Translations under genes and position numbers: made by a program
NCBI RefSeq assembly: GCF_020085105.1
Contig: NC_058048.1
Span: forward strand, 8,180,862-8,244,861
Reading direction: 5' to 3'
Length of the DNA: 64,000 bases
Source of the DNA: Siniperca chuatsi
Taxonomy: Eukaryota > Chordata > Actinopteri > Centrarchiformes > Sinipercidae
Shown here: positions 62,101-64,000 of the stretch, in pieces
How the letters are laid out: each line of letters opens with the position of its first letter
Position numbering within the stretch: position 1 is the first letter of the stretch
The notes under the pieces: model-generated
Databases searched by the model: none
What the model saw: only the letters and a program-made list of their open reading frames with translations
Told to the model about the DNA's origin: nothing

Positions 62101-64000
62101 AATAAAGGAAGGAAACACAAACACACACCATCTAGGAAATAATGTAATGAAACCAATTTCCTGATTTAGAGAGTCACGTCAACTGCTTGGTTTTCTCCTC
62201 CCCTCTTAAAGTCCAAGAAGACTTAACATCCTCTTGGCGAATGGAAAGACCAGGTCTACAGTGTATACTGTAAAGGAAACACCTCTTAAACAGTGATTGG
62301 TTACTGTGTGGTATCCCCATGGTGCCACCCCATATCATCATGTACTATCCAATCATAAAAACAGCTCTGTTCCCTCTGCTTTCCCTTCGCTGTTTATAAA
62401 TCTAAAAATTTATGAGCAGCTGGATCAACAAACCCTCCAGCTATAAGGTGACACAAAAACTTTTTTTGATTGTGCAATAAGGCAGACATGGTTTCTTCAT
62501 TCTGTGGATTGTTTTTAAGATATTTAAAGAAAATATTTAGAATACCAGAGAATGTTTGCTAAGCAGTTTTGACTCAAGTTCAGTATACAGTACCACACAT
62601 GCCTCTCTGCAGTGTGAAACAAACCCAGGATGGCCTGAAAATGCTAAGATTTTGGAAAAGCCACCCTTGCTAACACAGTATCTAAGTAGGATGATTCAAT
62701 CTGATGAGACAGTTCTGTTTGTGTGTTTGTTGGTGAGTAAGTATGGTGGAAAGTTAGGTCATGGTCCAAGGAAGAAGTGGTGGAACAGAAGTATACAATA
62801 TGAATGCACTGTTTAACCAGATTATAAACATATAGTCTAATATGGCAGCCTTGGCAACGGACTGCTCGCGAAAATGCTTCCCCAAACAACAATAGTCCAA
62901 GCATAGCTCAGCAAGTCTAACTGCGCAGACCTGTCAAGCTTTGGATTTCTCCACATGCCAAAACAGTGTGCATGGGGCTGTATTAAGAGAGGTAGGCTGC
63001 TCGTAGTCTAAAGAGCTTGGAGGCTGGTGTCTTTCTTTGATATCCAAAACCAAAAACACAAGAGCAAAAGTGTAAGGAATGGATTAAACAGTGCCTTTAT
63101 CTTCTCTAACGTAGCTAATGTTAGCTAACTAGCTTACTACATACAGATGTAATTGAGCATCACTTCTACGGTGCATGTCATTAACTACTTTGTGGGGCTA
63201 CAGGTTATGTTAAAAAAGCCCTGTTCACGACAGCACATCCTCTGTGTAGTATTTCTCCGCTGGAATCCTGGAAGCTATCAGAGTTATATTTAGCAGCTCT
63301 GCCCTGCTCTTTTTTTGGATGGGCAAGTTTATACTCCAACAACCCCAGCCAAACGCGTTAGACGAGATAGCGATATGTTCGCCAAACACATTGGTTAGTC
63401 CTGATCTTGAAGCCTTTTCTCTCTTTCTCTCTCTGAGAATGTGAACAATAATACATAATCTAACCTTGGTCTTGCTTGTCCATGTATATATGCTAAGCAG
63501 CCCAACGGGATTATGTTAGAATGAAATGTATGATTTTTCCTTATCAAACATATAAAACTTGTACTAGCTCTACACTGCAAAACAAGAACAATGCTGTTTA
63601 TTTCCATGTCTTCTACATGGATCATCAACTGGGGAAGATGATGACTTTTTACCTGGGACCTGTTAGCTTAAGCGTAAGTCTTTTACCATGATATCATGTA
63701 TGTATGTAGCCATCAAGTGCATAATTAAGACCTTTGTACAGGGTTCTTGTTTTTAAAACGTGACAGCTGGAAATATATAAAAAATCATCAGGCATTTTCG
63801 ACCAACTTGGGGAGCTAATGTTAGCTTGGTTAGCTTGCTAGCTTCAGATGATCAAATCCGCCAGTGACAGTTGTCTTTCAGCAAAATCAACAGTTGTTAG
63901 CTAGAAATAACAAGCATGCTTTTGTCTACCTTTGTCTGAAATCAAGGACTCACGGTGTCAAAAATGACAAAGAATCTCGTGTGGTAAATCATTATCATTA
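56141..64000 (+). other. Presumed first intron of the MPZL2-like gene
   Basis: No second exon is recognised in 7.9 kb. Contents seen: a TA repeat near 56335-56354, a CA tract near 59426-59446, a Tc1-like deletion remnant at 61184-61678, and repetitive-looking sequence with GTTAGCTAAC motifs near 63110-63850. The small open frames have no recognisable product. Confidence 0.5.
61184..61678. mobile_element. Deleted Tc1/mariner-type transposon
   Basis: Left end TACTTTAAATGGCCACAAGTATGTG and right end CACATACCTTTGGCCATACATTGTA are inverted relatives at TA borders. The interior (CCAGTTCATCCCAAAGGTGTTGGATGGGGTTGAGGTCAGG-type sequence, then TTCGTTATGAACC) is minus-strand transposase remnant typical of Tc1-like elements, with a large internal deletion. 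Confidence 0.75.

Overview
The window is vertebrate nuclear DNA, almost certainly from a teleost fish. Genes are split into short exons with GT-AG introns, CA/TG and GATA-type microsatellites are common, Tc1-type transposons and several typical teleost non-autonomous repeats are present, and the reconstructed proteins are clear fish-like homologues of human chromosome 11q23 genes. Several strings in the six frames are long only because of simple repeats or introns; the real genes were rebuilt exon by exon from homology, splice sites and reading phase.

Layout. (1) 1-33970, plus strand: SIK3 (salt-inducible kinase 3) without its first exon. Twenty-four coding exons run from 7614 to the stop at 29506. 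They join in phase throughout (3567 nt, 1188 residues) and end in the family's C-terminal MEQAGV. A 3' UTR with a probable UTR intron follows. The 6 kb intron 18302-24302 holds a Tc1-like transposon into which a second, rearranged Tc1-like element has inserted. (2) 33970-36400: intergenic repeats. (3) 37604-42724, plus: TMEM25, an Ig-superfamily membrane protein, 8 coding exons, 383 residues. (4) 45304-47757, plus: the fish single CD3 gamma/delta chain, 6 coding exons, 182 residues. (5) 53624-51436, minus: CD3 epsilon, 5 coding exons, 180 residues, convergent with CD3 gamma/delta. (6) 56086-56140, plus: a signal-peptide exon of a gene that leaves the window. Its position, divergent from CD3 epsilon, fits MPZL2. 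The remaining ~8 kb is probably its first intron.

The CD3 chains are the invariant signalling subunits of the T-cell receptor, so the right half is a T-cell gene cluster. SIK3 and TMEM25 are unrelated neighbours that are also linked to CD3 on human 11q23. Points most worth a second look: the asparagine in the CD3 gamma/delta membrane segment where an acidic residue is expected; the roughly 200 bp GATA-type microsatellite directly after that exon, which stays open if the intron is retained; the long fold-back structure of the nested transposon; the nine-residue ITAM spacing and terminal valine in CD3 epsilon; and a strong CTCF-like motif between TMEM25 and the CD3 pair. I found no clearly new gene system.
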